Shown: positions 48,626 to 57,806 of the stretch, in pieces
How positions within the stretch are numbered: position 1 is the first letter of the stretch
Layout of the letters: each line of letters begins with the position of its first letter
NCBI RefSeq assembly: GCF_008932245.1
Contig: NZ_CP034909.1
Span: 3,342,001-3,406,000, forward strand
Length of the DNA: 64,000 nt
Direction: 5' to 3'
Origin: Sinorhizobium alkalisoli
GTDB taxonomy: Bacteria > Pseudomonadota > Alphaproteobacteria > Rhizobiales > Rhizobiaceae
The notes under the pieces: generated by a model
Told to the model about the DNA's origin: nothing
Seen by the model: only the letters and a program-made list of their open reading frames with translations
Databases searched by the model: none
Program-made: the position numbers and the translations under genes

Positions 48626-48941
48626 GGATTCTGCCGGTTTGCCTTTTCCTGCAAGCCGGATTGCCCGGTCCGGCGCGCAAGTTCACTCATCACATCCTGC
48701 AACGGGACGGCGGCGATATTCAATACGACCATAAGATGATAGAGGAGATCGGCACTCTCATCGACGAGATTCTTGCGGTCGTCGGTCAACGCCGCGATGA
48801 CCGTTTCGACCGCTTCTTCCCCGAGCTTCTTTGCCGCCTTTTGCTGGCCGGCGGCGACCAGTTTGGCGGTCCAGGAGTCCTCCGGCGCCGCCCTGGCGCG
48901 GGTCGCGACGATCCGTTCGAGGTCGGAGAGCGTGAATTCGG

Positions 48942-48945
<4 letters not shown>
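48622..48945 (-). CDS. hisE: Phosphoribosyl-ATP pyrophosphatase
   Basis: This 107-residue protein has the MazG-like motif [15 protein letters not shown] and [13 protein letters not shown]. It removes pyrophosphate from phosphoribosyl-ATP, the second step of histidine synthesis. It is separate from HisI, as usual in alphaproteobacteria. Its ATG overlaps the hisF stop and its stop overlaps coaA, so translation is coupled on both sides. I set the start at 48945 from the conserved [11 protein letters not shown]-terminus. Confidence 0.95.
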
Positions 48946-49735
<790 letters not shown>

Positions 49736-49739
<4 letters not shown>

Positions 49740-50482
49740 GGGTTCATCCCTCTTCGCGCTTTGCGGATCAAGGCCAGCGCCTCCTTCGGGTCGATCCGCC
49801 CGTCGTAGAGGGCCCGCCCGGTGATCGCCCCTTCGAGCTTGTGCGCATCCGGCTCCGTCATCCGACGGATGTCGTCCATCGAGGCAAGACCGCCGGAGGC
49901 AATGACCGGAATGGAAACGGCGTTGGCGAGCTTGAGGGTCGAGTCCCAGTTGATGCCGGTCAGGATGCCGTCGCGATCGATATCCGTATAGACGATCGCC
50001 GCAACGCCTGCCCCCTCGAACTTCTTCGCCAGCTCGATCACGCCGAGTTCGGAGGCCTCCGCCCAGCCCTCGACGGCCACCTTGCCGCCCTTGGCATCGA
50101 TGCCGACCGCAACCCGGCCCGGGAACTTGTGGCAGGCCTCGATCACCAGCGCGGGGTTGCGAACGGCAATCGTGCCGAGGATGACGCGGGCGAGCCCCCG
50201 CGAGAGCCAGTTCTCGATGTGGCCGAGCGTGCGGATGCCGCCGCCGAGCTGCACCGGATTGTGCGTGGCCCCGAGGATGGCATCGACCGCAGCGCCGTTC
50301 ATCGTCTCTCCGGCAAAGGCGCCGTTCAGGTCCACGACATGCAGCCATTCGAAGCCTTGCTCCTCGAAGGTGCGCGCCTGGGCGGCCGGATCGGTGTTGT
50401 AGACGGTCGCCTGGTCCATGTCGCCGAGCTTCAGACGCACGCATTGGCCGTCTTTGAGGTCGATGGCGGGAAAGAGAATCAT
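49736..50482 (-). CDS. hisA: ProFAR isomerase
   Basis: This 248-residue TIM barrel catalyses the Amadori rearrangement of ProFAR to PRFAR. It has catalytic Asp8 in [15 protein letters not shown], Asp in YTDIDRDG, and phosphate-binding GGGIRT and ASGGLAS. It lies 35 bases after hisH and overlaps hisF, so HisA and its product-consuming partner HisF are coupled. Confidence 0.96.
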
Positions 50483-50517
50483 GAATTCGTCCGATCAGAA
50501 GGGGCGCAGGCGAAGCG

Positions 50518-51168
50518 TCACGGCTTCCAGCGCAGGAAGTTCGAGATGAGGGAGAGGCCGAGCGCCTGGCTCTTTTCCGGATGGAATTGCGCGCCCGCCT
50601 TGTTGCCGTTGGCAACGAAGGCCGTTACCGGTCCGCCATAGTCCGTGACGGCAACCACATCCGCCCCGCGCGCGGCGGCCAGGTGGTAGGAATGCACGAA
50701 ATAGGCATGCAGACCGTTTGCGCCGGTCGGAATGCCTTCGAAGAGGGCATGCGGCCGGGTAAGCTGCAACGTGTTCCAGCCAATCTGCGGGATCTTCAGT
50801 GACGGATCGCCGGGCTGCATTTCGACGACATCGCCCGGGATCCAGCCGAAGCCTTGGGTGATCGTCTTTTCGAGCCCGCGCGAGGACATGAGCTGCATGC
50901 CGACGCAGATGCCGAGGAAGGGCCGCCCGGCCGTCTCGACCGCCTGCGTCAAAGCCTCCTCCATGCCGGTGACGGCTGCGAGGCCCCGGCGGCAATCCGC
51001 ATAGGCGCCGACGCCCGGCAGCACAATGCGATCGGCCGAGGCGACCCGTTCCGGCCGGTTCGTCAGGTCGATCTCCGCGGCAATGCCGGCTTCCCGTGCA
51101 GCCCGCTCGAAGGCCTTGGTGGCCGAGCGCAGGTTGCCCGATCCATAGTCAATGATGGCGACCCGCAT
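50518..51168 (-). CDS. hisH: Imidazole glycerol phosphate synthase, glutamine amidotransferase subunit
   Basis: This 216-residue class I amidotransferase supplies ammonia to HisF. The nucleophile is in [12 protein letters not shown], and the His-Glu pair is in GAQFHPEKS. The N-terminus [12 protein letters not shown] is typical, which fixes the start at 51168. The ATG shares one base with the stop of the DUF2628 gene (TGATG), so translation is likely coupled. Confidence 0.96.
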   Translation of the reverse strand: MRVAIIDYGSGNLRSATKAFERAAREAGIAAEIDLTNRPERVASADRIVLPGVGAYADCRRGLAAVTGMEEALTQAVETAGRPFLGICVGMQLMSSRGLEKTITQGFGWIPGDVVEMQPGDPSLKIPQIGWNTLQLTRPHALFEGIPTGANGLHAYFVHSYHLAAARGADVVAVTDYGGPVTAFVANGNKAGAQFHPEKSQALGLSLISNFLRWKP

Positions 51169-51638
51169 CAGCGCTCTCCATAGGATTCGAAGAAGTCGGG
51201 CCCGGTGGAATTCCCCGTCCGTCTCCTGCCGGACCACTCGACAGACTGCAACGGCGTTGCTTTTTCGGGTTGACCGGTCGCGCTCGAATAATAGATCCGC
51301 TCCGCCGTCTCGAGGTCTTGCGCAGGAACGATCCTGCGCAGCGTCCAGTCTTTGGCCGAGAGCAGCCAAGCTACAACAAGCGGGCCCTCGAGTGAGACCA
51401 GCAGGCTAAGCGCAAGGTGCATGAGGAACGCGGGGACGAAGCCGCCGGGGAAGGTCGAGAGGGAGATTAACAGAACTTGCAAGACAGCAACCGGAATTCC
51501 GAGGAGCCATGCCCGCTTGGCGAACAGCCAGAGCGCGGGAAAGAAGAAGGCGGTCCAGGAAAAGCCGTCCGCGACGAAACGCGCCCTTTCGTCGTCGGCG
51601 GCGGCACCCGGCGGGGTCATGATGAGATAGGAGGCCAT
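51168..51638 (-). CDS. DUF2628 membrane protein within the his operon
   Basis: This 156-residue protein has a soluble N-terminus, three hydrophobic segments (about 28-45, 48-66 and 70-95) and a polar C-terminal tail rich in Glu and Ser. The pattern [21 protein letters not shown] is characteristic of DUF2628. Its function is unknown. It is placed between hisB and hisH with a 27-base gap and a one-base overlap, so it is clearly part of the operon. A link to histidine synthesis is not shown by sequence; it may be a passenger. Confidence 0.8.
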   Translation of the reverse strand: MASYLIMTPPGAAADDERARFVADGFSWTAFFFPALWLFAKRAWLLGIPVAVLQVLLISLSTFPGGFVPAFLMHLALSLLVSLEGPLVVAWLLSAKDWTLRRIVPAQDLETAERIYYSSATGQPEKATPLQSVEWSGRRRTGNSTGPDFFESYGER

Positions 51639-51665
51639 AGGTCTTCAAGCCAGTATTTAGCCGGC

Positions 51666-52274
51666 TCAGGCGAGCGTCCCCTTGGTCGAGGGAACGCGTC
51701 CAGCCTGGCGCGGGTCGATTTCGGTTGCCGTGCGAAGCGCGCGGGCGACGGATTTGAAGCAGGTCTCGGCGACGTGGTGGTTGTTTGCGCCGTAGATGTT
51801 CTGCACATGCAGCGTGATGCCGGCATTCTGGGCAAGCGCCTGGAAGAACTCGCGTACGAGCTCCGTGTCGAAGGTGCCGATCTTCGGCGACGAGAAAGGG
51901 ACGTTCCAGACGAGGAACGGCCGTCCCGAGACATCGACGGCGGCGCGCGTCATCGTCTCGTCCATGGCGAGGTCGATCGAGGCGTAGCGCGCAATGCCGC
52001 GACGGTCGCCGAGCGCCTTGGCAATCGCCTGGCCGATGGCAATGCCCGTATCCTCGACGGTGTGGTGGTCGTCGACATGCAGGTCGCCCTCTGTGCTGAT
52101 TTCCATGTCGATCAGCGAATGGCGTGCGAGCTGATCCAGCATATGATCGAAGAAGCCGATCCCGGTGGCGATCTTCGATAGGCCAGTTCCGTCGATATTG
52201 ACGGAGACGGAGACGTCCGTTTCGTTCGTCTTTCGCGAAACCTGGCCGGTTCGGCTGGGCATGACGTCTGCCAT
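51666..52274 (-). CDS. hisB: Imidazoleglycerol-phosphate dehydratase
   Basis: This 202-residue dehydratase of histidine synthesis has the duplicated metal motifs [12 protein letters not shown] and [13 protein letters not shown] chose the ATG at 52274 because it directly precedes the conserved [16 protein letters not shown]. It is the first gene of the minus-strand his operon. It is monofunctional, without the phosphatase half seen in enterobacterial HisB. Confidence 0.96.
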   Translation of the reverse strand: MADVMPSRTGQVSRKTNETDVSVSVNIDGTGLSKIATGIGFFDHMLDQLARHSLIDMEISTEGDLHVDDHHTVEDTGIAIGQAIAKALGDRRGIARYASIDLAMDETMTRAAVDVSGRPFLVWNVPFSSPKIGTFDTELVREFFQALAQNAGITLHVQNIYGANNHHVAETCFKSVARALRTATEIDPRQAGRVPSTKGTLA

Positions 52275-52697
52275 CAGGCTCTCCTGTCTGCGCGCGACCT
52301 CGGAACTGCACCGAGGCAAGGGAGCGCTATTCAATACTTGCGGGTCGGAAAGCGGGGGTAAAGCGCTTACATAGTGCCCGTTCCGTCTTCTGCATGTCTT
52401 CTTCGATCGATCTCGATTCAAGGAAGAAACATGCAGCCAATCAAAGTGCTACAGCGACCTTTGCGCGTCTGACGAGAGGCGCGGCGGCTATAAGAGCCGC
52501 TCCATATCAGGCGGGACGCGAAATATCCAGAACTGCAACGGAAATTCGCTCGGTCCGGCCGGCAAGCGAAGCCACGGAGGTGATGACGGCAGCGGCGCAT
52601 TTGCAATTGTGGCGAGCCGACTTACATAGGCGCCAAGCAACCAGGCTCGTGTCGGGCCGCAACGCCTCGGATCCGCGGGGCCAACAGGTAGTTTCTC
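52275..52697. other. 423-base divergent hisB-hslV intergenic region
   Basis: This gap holds a copy of the composite palindromic repeat (52390-52493) and must contain promoters for the his operon and for hslVU. The hisB-proximal 115 bases and the hslV-proximal 200 bases show no gene or RNA I can recognise. An hslV heat-shock promoter is expected, but I could not assign one with confidence. Confidence 0.5.
52390..52493. repeat. Composite palindromic intergenic repeat (inverted order, diverged)
   Basis: CTGCATGT (52390-52397) pairs with ACATGCAG (52429-52436). AAGTGCTACAGCG (52444-52456) and a hairpin with GCGCGTCT-GACG-AGA follow. These are the same modules as at 45907-46006, in reverse order as expected for the opposite orientation. 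The GC-rich stem is less perfect here. Confidence 0.65.
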
Positions 52698-53255
52698 ATG
52701 AGCGAACACAATCCCTACGGAACGATGCACGCGACCACCATCATCACGGTTCGCAAGGGCGGCAAGGTGGTGATGGCCGGCGACGGCCAGGTCAGCCTTG
52801 GCCAGACGATCATGAAGGGCAATGCGCGCAAGGTCCGGCGTCTGTCGAAGGGCGACGTGATCGCCGGCTTCGCCGGCGCAACGGCGGATGCCTTCACGCT
52901 TCTCGAACGCCTCGAAGCCAAGCTTGAACAATATCCCGACCAGCTGATGCGCGCGGCCGTGGAACTGGCGAAGGATTGGCGCACCAACAAGTATCTGCGC
53001 AACCTCGAGGCCATGATGCTGGTTGCCGACAGGACGGTGACGCTGGCGATCACCGGCAATGGCGATGTGCTCGAGCCGGAGCACGGGACGATCGCCATCG
53101 GTTCCGGCGGGAATTACGCGCTTGCGGCCGCGCGCGCCCTGATGGACAGTGACAAGTCCGCGGAAGAGGTTGCCCGGCGTGCGCTGGAAATCGCCGGCGA
53201 CATCTGTGTCTATACCAACCACAGCATCGTTGTGGAGACACTGGATGCCGACTGA
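52698..53255 (+). CDS. hslV: ATP-dependent protease peptidase subunit HslV
   Basis: This 185-residue proteasome-like peptidase has the N-terminal nucleophile Thr13 in [12 protein letters not shown], exposed after propeptide removal, and [16 protein letters not shown]. It forms a dodecamer that works with the HslU ATPase rings on misfolded proteins. The 11-base overlap with the following acetyltransferase gene and its overlap with hslU make a three-gene coupled unit. Confidence 0.97.
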   Translation: MSEHNPYGTMHATTIITVRKGGKVVMAGDGQVSLGQTIMKGNARKVRRLSKGDVIAGFAGATADAFTLLERLEAKLEQYPDQLMRAAVELAKDWRTNKYLRNLEAMMLVADRTVTLAITGNGDVLEPEHGTIAIGSGGNYALAAARALMDSDKSAEEVARRALEIAGDICVYTNHSIVVETLDAD

Positions 53256-53763
53256 CCTGGCAGAGTTGAGTTTCGAGCCGGTGGCCGAGCGCCACCTGCC
53301 GATGCTCCTTGCCTGGCTGTCGGAGCCGCATGTCCGCCAATGGTGGGGCAACCCGGATGTGGAACTCGGATCGATCCGCGACGGTTGCGAGAGTGGCGAC
53401 ATCGATGGTTTCATCTTCCATGTCGCAGGTGAGCCGGCCGGATACATCCAATCCTGGATGCCCTCGCAATATGACGAGGAACCCTGGGCAAAGGAATTGT
53501 CGGCCGACACGCCCGGCGTCGACATTCTCGTCGGCCCGCCCGAAATGACCGGCAAGGGCGTCGCAGCGCTCGCGCTCCGATCCTTCGCGGCAAGGCTGTT
53601 CGAGAAGGGTGCCAGGCGGATCGTCATCGATCCGGATGCCGGCAATCACCGCGCGGTCAGAGCCTATACGAAGGCTGGTTTCGTGCCCTTCGGCGAATGG
53701 ATAGACGAGTCCGGCCGGACACTCCTGATGGAGCTGACGCGGACCGAGTTTGAGAGGAATTGA
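53245..53763 (+). CDS. GNAT-family N-acetyltransferase between hslV and hslU
   Basis: This 172-residue acetyltransferase resembles the aminoglycoside 6'-N-acetyltransferase / siderophore acyltransferase branch ([20 protein letters not shown] then PHVRQWWG). The acetyl-CoA-binding region is around [17 protein letters not shown], with [20 protein letters not shown] as the GNAT motif B. I chose the ATG at 53245, which overlaps hslV by 11 bases; its stop overlaps hslU (TGATG). The substrate is unknown. Resistance should not be assumed from the family. Confidence 0.85.
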   Translation: MPTDLAELSFEPVAERHLPMLLAWLSEPHVRQWWGNPDVELGSIRDGCESGDIDGFIFHVAGEPAGYIQSWMPSQYDEEPWAKELSADTPGVDILVGPPEMTGKGVAALALRSFAARLFEKGARRIVIDPDAGNHRAVRAYTKAGFVPFGEWIDESGRTLLMELTRTEFERN

Positions 53764-55067
53764 TGACCAACTTTTCACCCAGAGAAATCGTGTCGGAGCT
53801 CGACCGCTACATCATCGGCCAGAAGGACGCGAAGCGCGCGGTGGCGATCGCCCTGCGCAACCGCTGGCGCCGTCAGCAGCTCAGCGATGAGCTGCGCGAC
53901 GAAGTCATGCCGAAGAATATCCTGATGATCGGCCCGACCGGCGTCGGCAAGACGGAGATTTCCCGTCGCCTCGCCAAGCTCGCCGGCGCTCCTTTTATCA
54001 AGGTGGAGGCCACCAAGTTCACCGAAGTCGGTTATGTCGGTCGCGACGTCGAGCAGATCGTGCGCGATCTTGTGGAGGTCGGCATCGCGCTCGTGCGCGA
54101 GAAGAAGCGCGCCGAGGTGAAGACCAAGGCGCATCAGAATGCGGAAGAGCGGGTGCTGGATGCACTCGTCGGCGCGACGGCTTCTCCGGCAACGCGCGAG
54201 TCCTTCCGCAAGAAGCTGCGCGCCAACGAGCTCGACGACAAGGAGATCGAGATCGACATCGCCGAAGCGGGCATGCCGGGCACGTTGGAAATCCCGGGCA
54301 TGCCGGGTGCCAATATCGGCGTATTGAACCTATCGGAAATGTTCGGCAAGGCGCTCGGCGGCAGGACGAAGAAGGTCAAGACGACGGTCAAGGAGTCCTA
54401 CGGGATTCTGATCAACGACGAGTCCGACAAGCTGCTCGACAACGAACAGATTCAGCGCGAGGCGGTTGCCGCCGCCGAAAACGACGGCATCGTCTTCCTC
54501 GACGAGGTCGACAAGATCGCGGCCCGCGAGGGCGGCTTCGGCGCCGGCGTTTCACGCGAAGGGGTCCAGCGGGACCTGCTGCCGCTGGTCGAAGGCACGA
54601 CGGTCGCGACGAAATACGGGCCGGTGAAGACGGACCATATCCTCTTCATCGCGTCCGGCGCCTTCCATGTGTCGAAACCGTCGGATCTGCTGCCTGAGCT
54701 GCAGGGCCGTCTGCCGATCCGGGTCGAACTGCGCGCTTTGACCAAGGAGGACTTCCGCCGCATCCTGACGGAGACAGAGGCCAGTCTCATCCGCCAGTAC
54801 AAGGCGCTGCTCGAGACGGAGGGCGTGGTCCTGGACTTCACCGAGGATGCGATCGATGCGCTCGCGGAAGTCGCCGTCCAGCTGAACGCCAACGTCGAGA
54901 ATATCGGCGCCCGGCGACTGCAGACGGTGATGGAGCGCGTCCTCGACGACATCTCCTTCGACGCGCCGGATCGCAGCGGGCATACGATGATGATCGATGC
55001 GGAATATGTCCGAAAACACGTGGGCGACCTTGCCGCCAATACCGACCTGTCGCGCTACATCCTGTGA
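53763..55067 (+). CDS. hslU: ATP-dependent protease ATPase subunit HslU
   Basis: This 434-residue AAA+ unfoldase has Walker [14 protein letters not shown], Walker [11 protein letters not shown], the pore motif in [15 protein letters not shown] and a sensor-2 region near [14 protein letters not shown]. The C-terminal RYIL inserts into HslV. I chose the ATG at 53763, which follows GAGGAA and overlaps the GNAT stop, over a TTG three bases earlier. A rho-independent terminator follows. Confidence 0.97.
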   Translation: MTNFSPREIVSELDRYIIGQKDAKRAVAIALRNRWRRQQLSDELRDEVMPKNILMIGPTGVGKTEISRRLAKLAGAPFIKVEATKFTEVGYVGRDVEQIVRDLVEVGIALVREKKRAEVKTKAHQNAEERVLDALVGATASPATRESFRKKLRANELDDKEIEIDIAEAGMPGTLEIPGMPGANIGVLNLSEMFGKALGGRTKKVKTTVKESYGILINDESDKLLDNEQIQREAVAAAENDGIVFLDEVDKIAAREGGFGAGVSREGVQRDLLPLVEGTTVATKYGPVKTDHILFIASGAFHVSKPSDLLPELQGRLPIRVELRALTKEDFRRILTETEASLIRQYKALLETEGVVLDFTEDAIDALAEVAVQLNANVENIGARRLQTVMERVLDDISFDAPDRSGHTMMIDAEYVRKHVGDLAANTDLSRYIL

Positions 55068-55114
55068 CCTTTCTGCCGGTTTTCAGGGAAAAGCCGCGCA
55101 TCGCTCGATCGTAC

Positions 55115-55149
55115 AGGCGCCCGTCACTCGACAGGCGCCTCCATTTTTT
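55115..55149 (+). terminator. Rho-independent terminator of hslU
   Basis: AGGCGCC (55115-55121) pairs with GGCGCCT (55134-55140), and six T residues follow at 55144-55149. It begins 48 bases after the hslU stop. Confidence 0.85.
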
Positions 55150-55261
55150 CTAGAGCGGAGGCGATCAGCTGAAACGGGCATGATTCCGACATGATTCTGC
55201 CTTACGGGCCCGCGCCGACCCGGATCGGGTCCGTCCGGGAAAGAAGTTCACAGGAATACAG

Positions 55262-56215
55262 ATGGTGCGTCTCACCGCTTGTCTTTTCGTCATCGCCACG
55301 CTCTGCCTCGCCGTCGCCAGACCGGCTGCGGCCGAGATCCGCATGGTGCCCGAGGGCAACCGGCACGCCGAGCAGCCGAACGTTCCCGGCGCCTCCGTTC
55401 GCCGCACCAAGGCCGGCCGAACTTCTTTCGACGCAAAATACGAGAAGGTGCGCGATCTCCTCGCATCCGACCGCATCCTGATTGCCAAGATCAAACAGGT
55501 TTCGGCCGCCTACGGCATAGAGCCTATTCACATGATTGGTGCCATCGTCGGCGAGCACACTTATAATGTCGACGCCTATGATCGCCTCCAGGCCTACTAC
55601 GTCAAGGCGGCCGCCTATGCCGGCAACAGCTTTCGCTTCGGCTACAACGACGAGTCGGTCGGGGAATTCGTCCAGCGCCCGCAATTCCATTCCTGCGCAG
55701 GCGAGAAGACGTCCTACGCTCTGTGGAACTGCCGCGAGCGGGTGTGGGAACGCGAGTTCCGTGGCCGCGTCGTCGGAGGCAAGGCCTTCCCGAACAATCG
55801 CTTCGGCGCGGTGTTCTTCCAGCCCTTCTTTGCCGGCCAGACCTTCGGCCTCGGTCAAATCAATCCGCTGACGGCGTTGATGATGACGGATATGGTGTCA
55901 CGCATCTCCGGCTATTCCCGGCTCGACGAAAACAATGCGGCCGGCGTCTATGCAGCAATCATGGATCCCGACGTCTCGCTCGCCTACATGGCCGCGACCA
56001 TCCGCCATTCCATCGACGCCTATCGCACCATCGCCGGCGTGGATATCTCCAACAATCCGGGGATCACGGCAACGCTCTACAATGTTGGCAATCCTGATCG
56101 GCGGGCCGCTGCGCTTGCGGCAAGGAATGCGGGCGGCGAGATCTACTGGCCGGAGGAAAACTACTACGGCTGGCTCGTCAACGACCGGCGCGCGGAGCTC
56201 GAAGCGCTGCTCTGA
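55262..56215 (+). CDS. DUF1402 exported protein with lysozyme-like motifs
   Basis: This 317-residue protein begins with a Sec-type signal peptide (residues 1-24, ending PAAAEIR). It matches DUF1402, a rhizobial family without a known function that I can name. Three blocks recall soluble lytic transglycosylases: GEHTYN with Glu98 where SLT has its catalytic Glu-Ser, FGLGQINPLTAL (195-206) like the SLT motif GLMQIxPxTA, and LYNVGNPDRR near 285 like AYNAGPG. Spacing is plausible for the fold. A periplasmic peptidoglycan role is inferred, not shown. It lies downstream of hslU beyond the terminator, and a parS-like site follows. Confidence 0.75.
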   Translation: MVRLTACLFVIATLCLAVARPAAAEIRMVPEGNRHAEQPNVPGASVRRTKAGRTSFDAKYEKVRDLLASDRILIAKIKQVSAAYGIEPIHMIGAIVGEHTYNVDAYDRLQAYYVKAAAYAGNSFRFGYNDESVGEFVQRPQFHSCAGEKTSYALWNCRERVWEREFRGRVVGGKAFPNNRFGAVFFQPFFAGQTFGLGQINPLTALMMTDMVSRISGYSRLDENNAAGVYAAIMDPDVSLAYMAATIRHSIDAYRTIAGVDISNNPGITATLYNVGNPDRRAAALAARNAGGEIYWPEENYYGWLVNDRRAELEALL

Positions 56216-56235
56216 ACCGGCCGGCGCGATCGGCG

Positions 56236-56251
56236 TGCTTCACGTGAAACC
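56236..56251. other. Candidate parS (ParB-binding) site 2
   Basis: TGCTTCACGTGAAACC matches the parS consensus TGTTTCACGTGAAACA at 14 of 16 positions. It shares the exact core and right half with the site at 45886-45901. It lies in the short gap between the DUF1402 and P450 genes, 10.35 kb from site 1. Confidence 0.75.
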
Positions 56252-56315
56252 TGCCCTTGATTGCGCTGCCAAAAGCTGAAACGCTGTTGCATGAGATCAG
56301 CAAAGGCACCTCGTC

Positions 56316-57716
56316 ATGGACACGCGACCGGAGCCCTTCGAACCGCCCGCGCCCGTCCCGCGGACCGGCATTCCTTCGCGGCTGCAGATCATCCGCACCG
56401 TGCTTCGAAACCCGCTTGAGCTCTGGGGCGAACCATCCTACACGCTGCCCTGGATCGAGACGAAATTCATTAATCAGCGCACGCTGATCGTCAACGATCC
56501 CGGCCTCATCCGCTATATCCTCGTCGAGAACGCCGCCAATTATGAAATGTCGGAAGTGCGGCGGCTGATCCTGCGGCCGATCCTGCGCGACGGGCTCCTG
56601 ACGGCGGAAGGGGAGGTCTGGAGGCGGTCGCGCAAGGCCATGGCGCCGGTCTTCACGCCGCGCCACGCCAACGGCTTTGCCGGCCAGATGCTGCGGGTCT
56701 GCGATGCCTTCGTCGAGCGCTACCAGCGCGCCGCGTCGGAGCCCTTCGTCAGCAATATCGCCGTCGACATGACGGAGCTCACGTTCGAGATCCTCGCCGA
56801 GACACTTTTTTCCGGCGAGATCGCCGTCGCGAAGGAGGGTTTCGCCGCCAATGTCGAAGAATTGCTGCAGCGGATGGGCCGTGTCGATCCGATGGACCTC
56901 CTCGTTGCTCCTAAATGGGTGCCGCGGCTGACCCGGATCGGTGGGCGCAAGGTGCTCGACCGCTTCCGCGGCGTCGTCTCCGAAACGATGGCGCAGCGTC
57001 GGCGGCGGATGGCGGAGGAGCCGGAAAGGGTCCCGAACGATTTCCTGACGCTGCTTTTACAGCTCGAAGGTCCGGAAGGGCTTTCGACCGACGAGATCGA
57101 GGACAATATCCTGACCTTCATCGGCGCCGGCCATGAGACGACGGCTCGCGCGCTCGCCTGGTGTCTCTATTGCATCGCCAATACGCCGGACTATCGCGAG
57201 GTCATGGAGCGGGAGATCGATGCGGTGCTCGCAAGCGGAGCCGATCCCGTCGATTGGCTTGGGCGCATGCCGCACGTGCTCGCCGCCTTCGAGGAGGCGC
57301 TTAGGCTCTATCCGCCGGCACCGTCGATCAACCGCGCCGCAATCGAGGAGGACGAGTGGACCTCGCCCGAGGGCGAGCATGTAGCGATCCGCAAGGGCAT
57401 CTCGGTGCTTATCATGCCCTGGACGCTGCACCGTCACGCGCTTTACTGGAAAAAGCCCCGCGCATTCATGCCCGAGCGCTTCCTTCCGGAAAATCGCGAG
57501 AAGATCAACCGCTTCCAATACCTGCCATTCGGAGCGGGACCGCGCGTCTGCATCGGTGCGACCTTCGCGCTGCAGGAGGCGATCATCGCCCTTGCCGTGC
57601 TCATGCGCCGCTTCCGCTTCGATCCGACCGCGGCGACCGATCCCTGGCCGGTGCAGCGGCTGACGACCCAGCCGAAAGGCGGCCTGCCGATGCAGGTGTC
57701 GCTTCGCGCGAGATAA
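56316..57716 (+). CDS. Cytochrome P450
   Basis: This 466-residue heme monooxygenase has the I-helix oxygen-activation motif AGHETT, the ExxR motif EALRLYPP and the heme-ligand loop FGAGPRVCIGATF. There is no transmembrane anchor or reductase domain, so it needs separate redox partners, and none is adjacent. The VWRRSRKAMAPVF C-helix and the PERF motif are normal. The substrate cannot be predicted. It lies between the DUF1402 and hydantoinase-family genes without overlap, so operon membership is uncertain. Confidence 0.93.
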   Translation: MDTRPEPFEPPAPVPRTGIPSRLQIIRTVLRNPLELWGEPSYTLPWIETKFINQRTLIVNDPGLIRYILVENAANYEMSEVRRLILRPILRDGLLTAEGEVWRRSRKAMAPVFTPRHANGFAGQMLRVCDAFVERYQRAASEPFVSNIAVDMTELTFEILAETLFSGEIAVAKEGFAANVEELLQRMGRVDPMDLLVAPKWVPRLTRIGGRKVLDRFRGVVSETMAQRRRRMAEEPERVPNDFLTLLLQLEGPEGLSTDEIEDNILTFIGAGHETTARALAWCLYCIANTPDYREVMEREIDAVLASGADPVDWLGRMPHVLAAFEEALRLYPPAPSINRAAIEEDEWTSPEGEHVAIRKGISVLIMPWTLHRHALYWKKPRAFMPERFLPENREKINRFQYLPFGAGPRVCIGATFALQEAIIALAVLMRRFRFDPTAATDPWPVQRLTTQPKGGLPMQVSLRAR

Positions 57717-57806
57717 TCCCCGCGTACCTGCGACGGCGGATGTCCATCACGCGATGGCCAATTCCGGCAATTTGTCCTATCACCGGCGATCTCTTTACTT
57801 CCGGGA

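Noticed and set aside
54549..54560. GTTTCACGCGAA inside hslU as a third parS site
   Set aside because: It has a mismatch in the essential CACGTG core and lies in a conserved coding segment.
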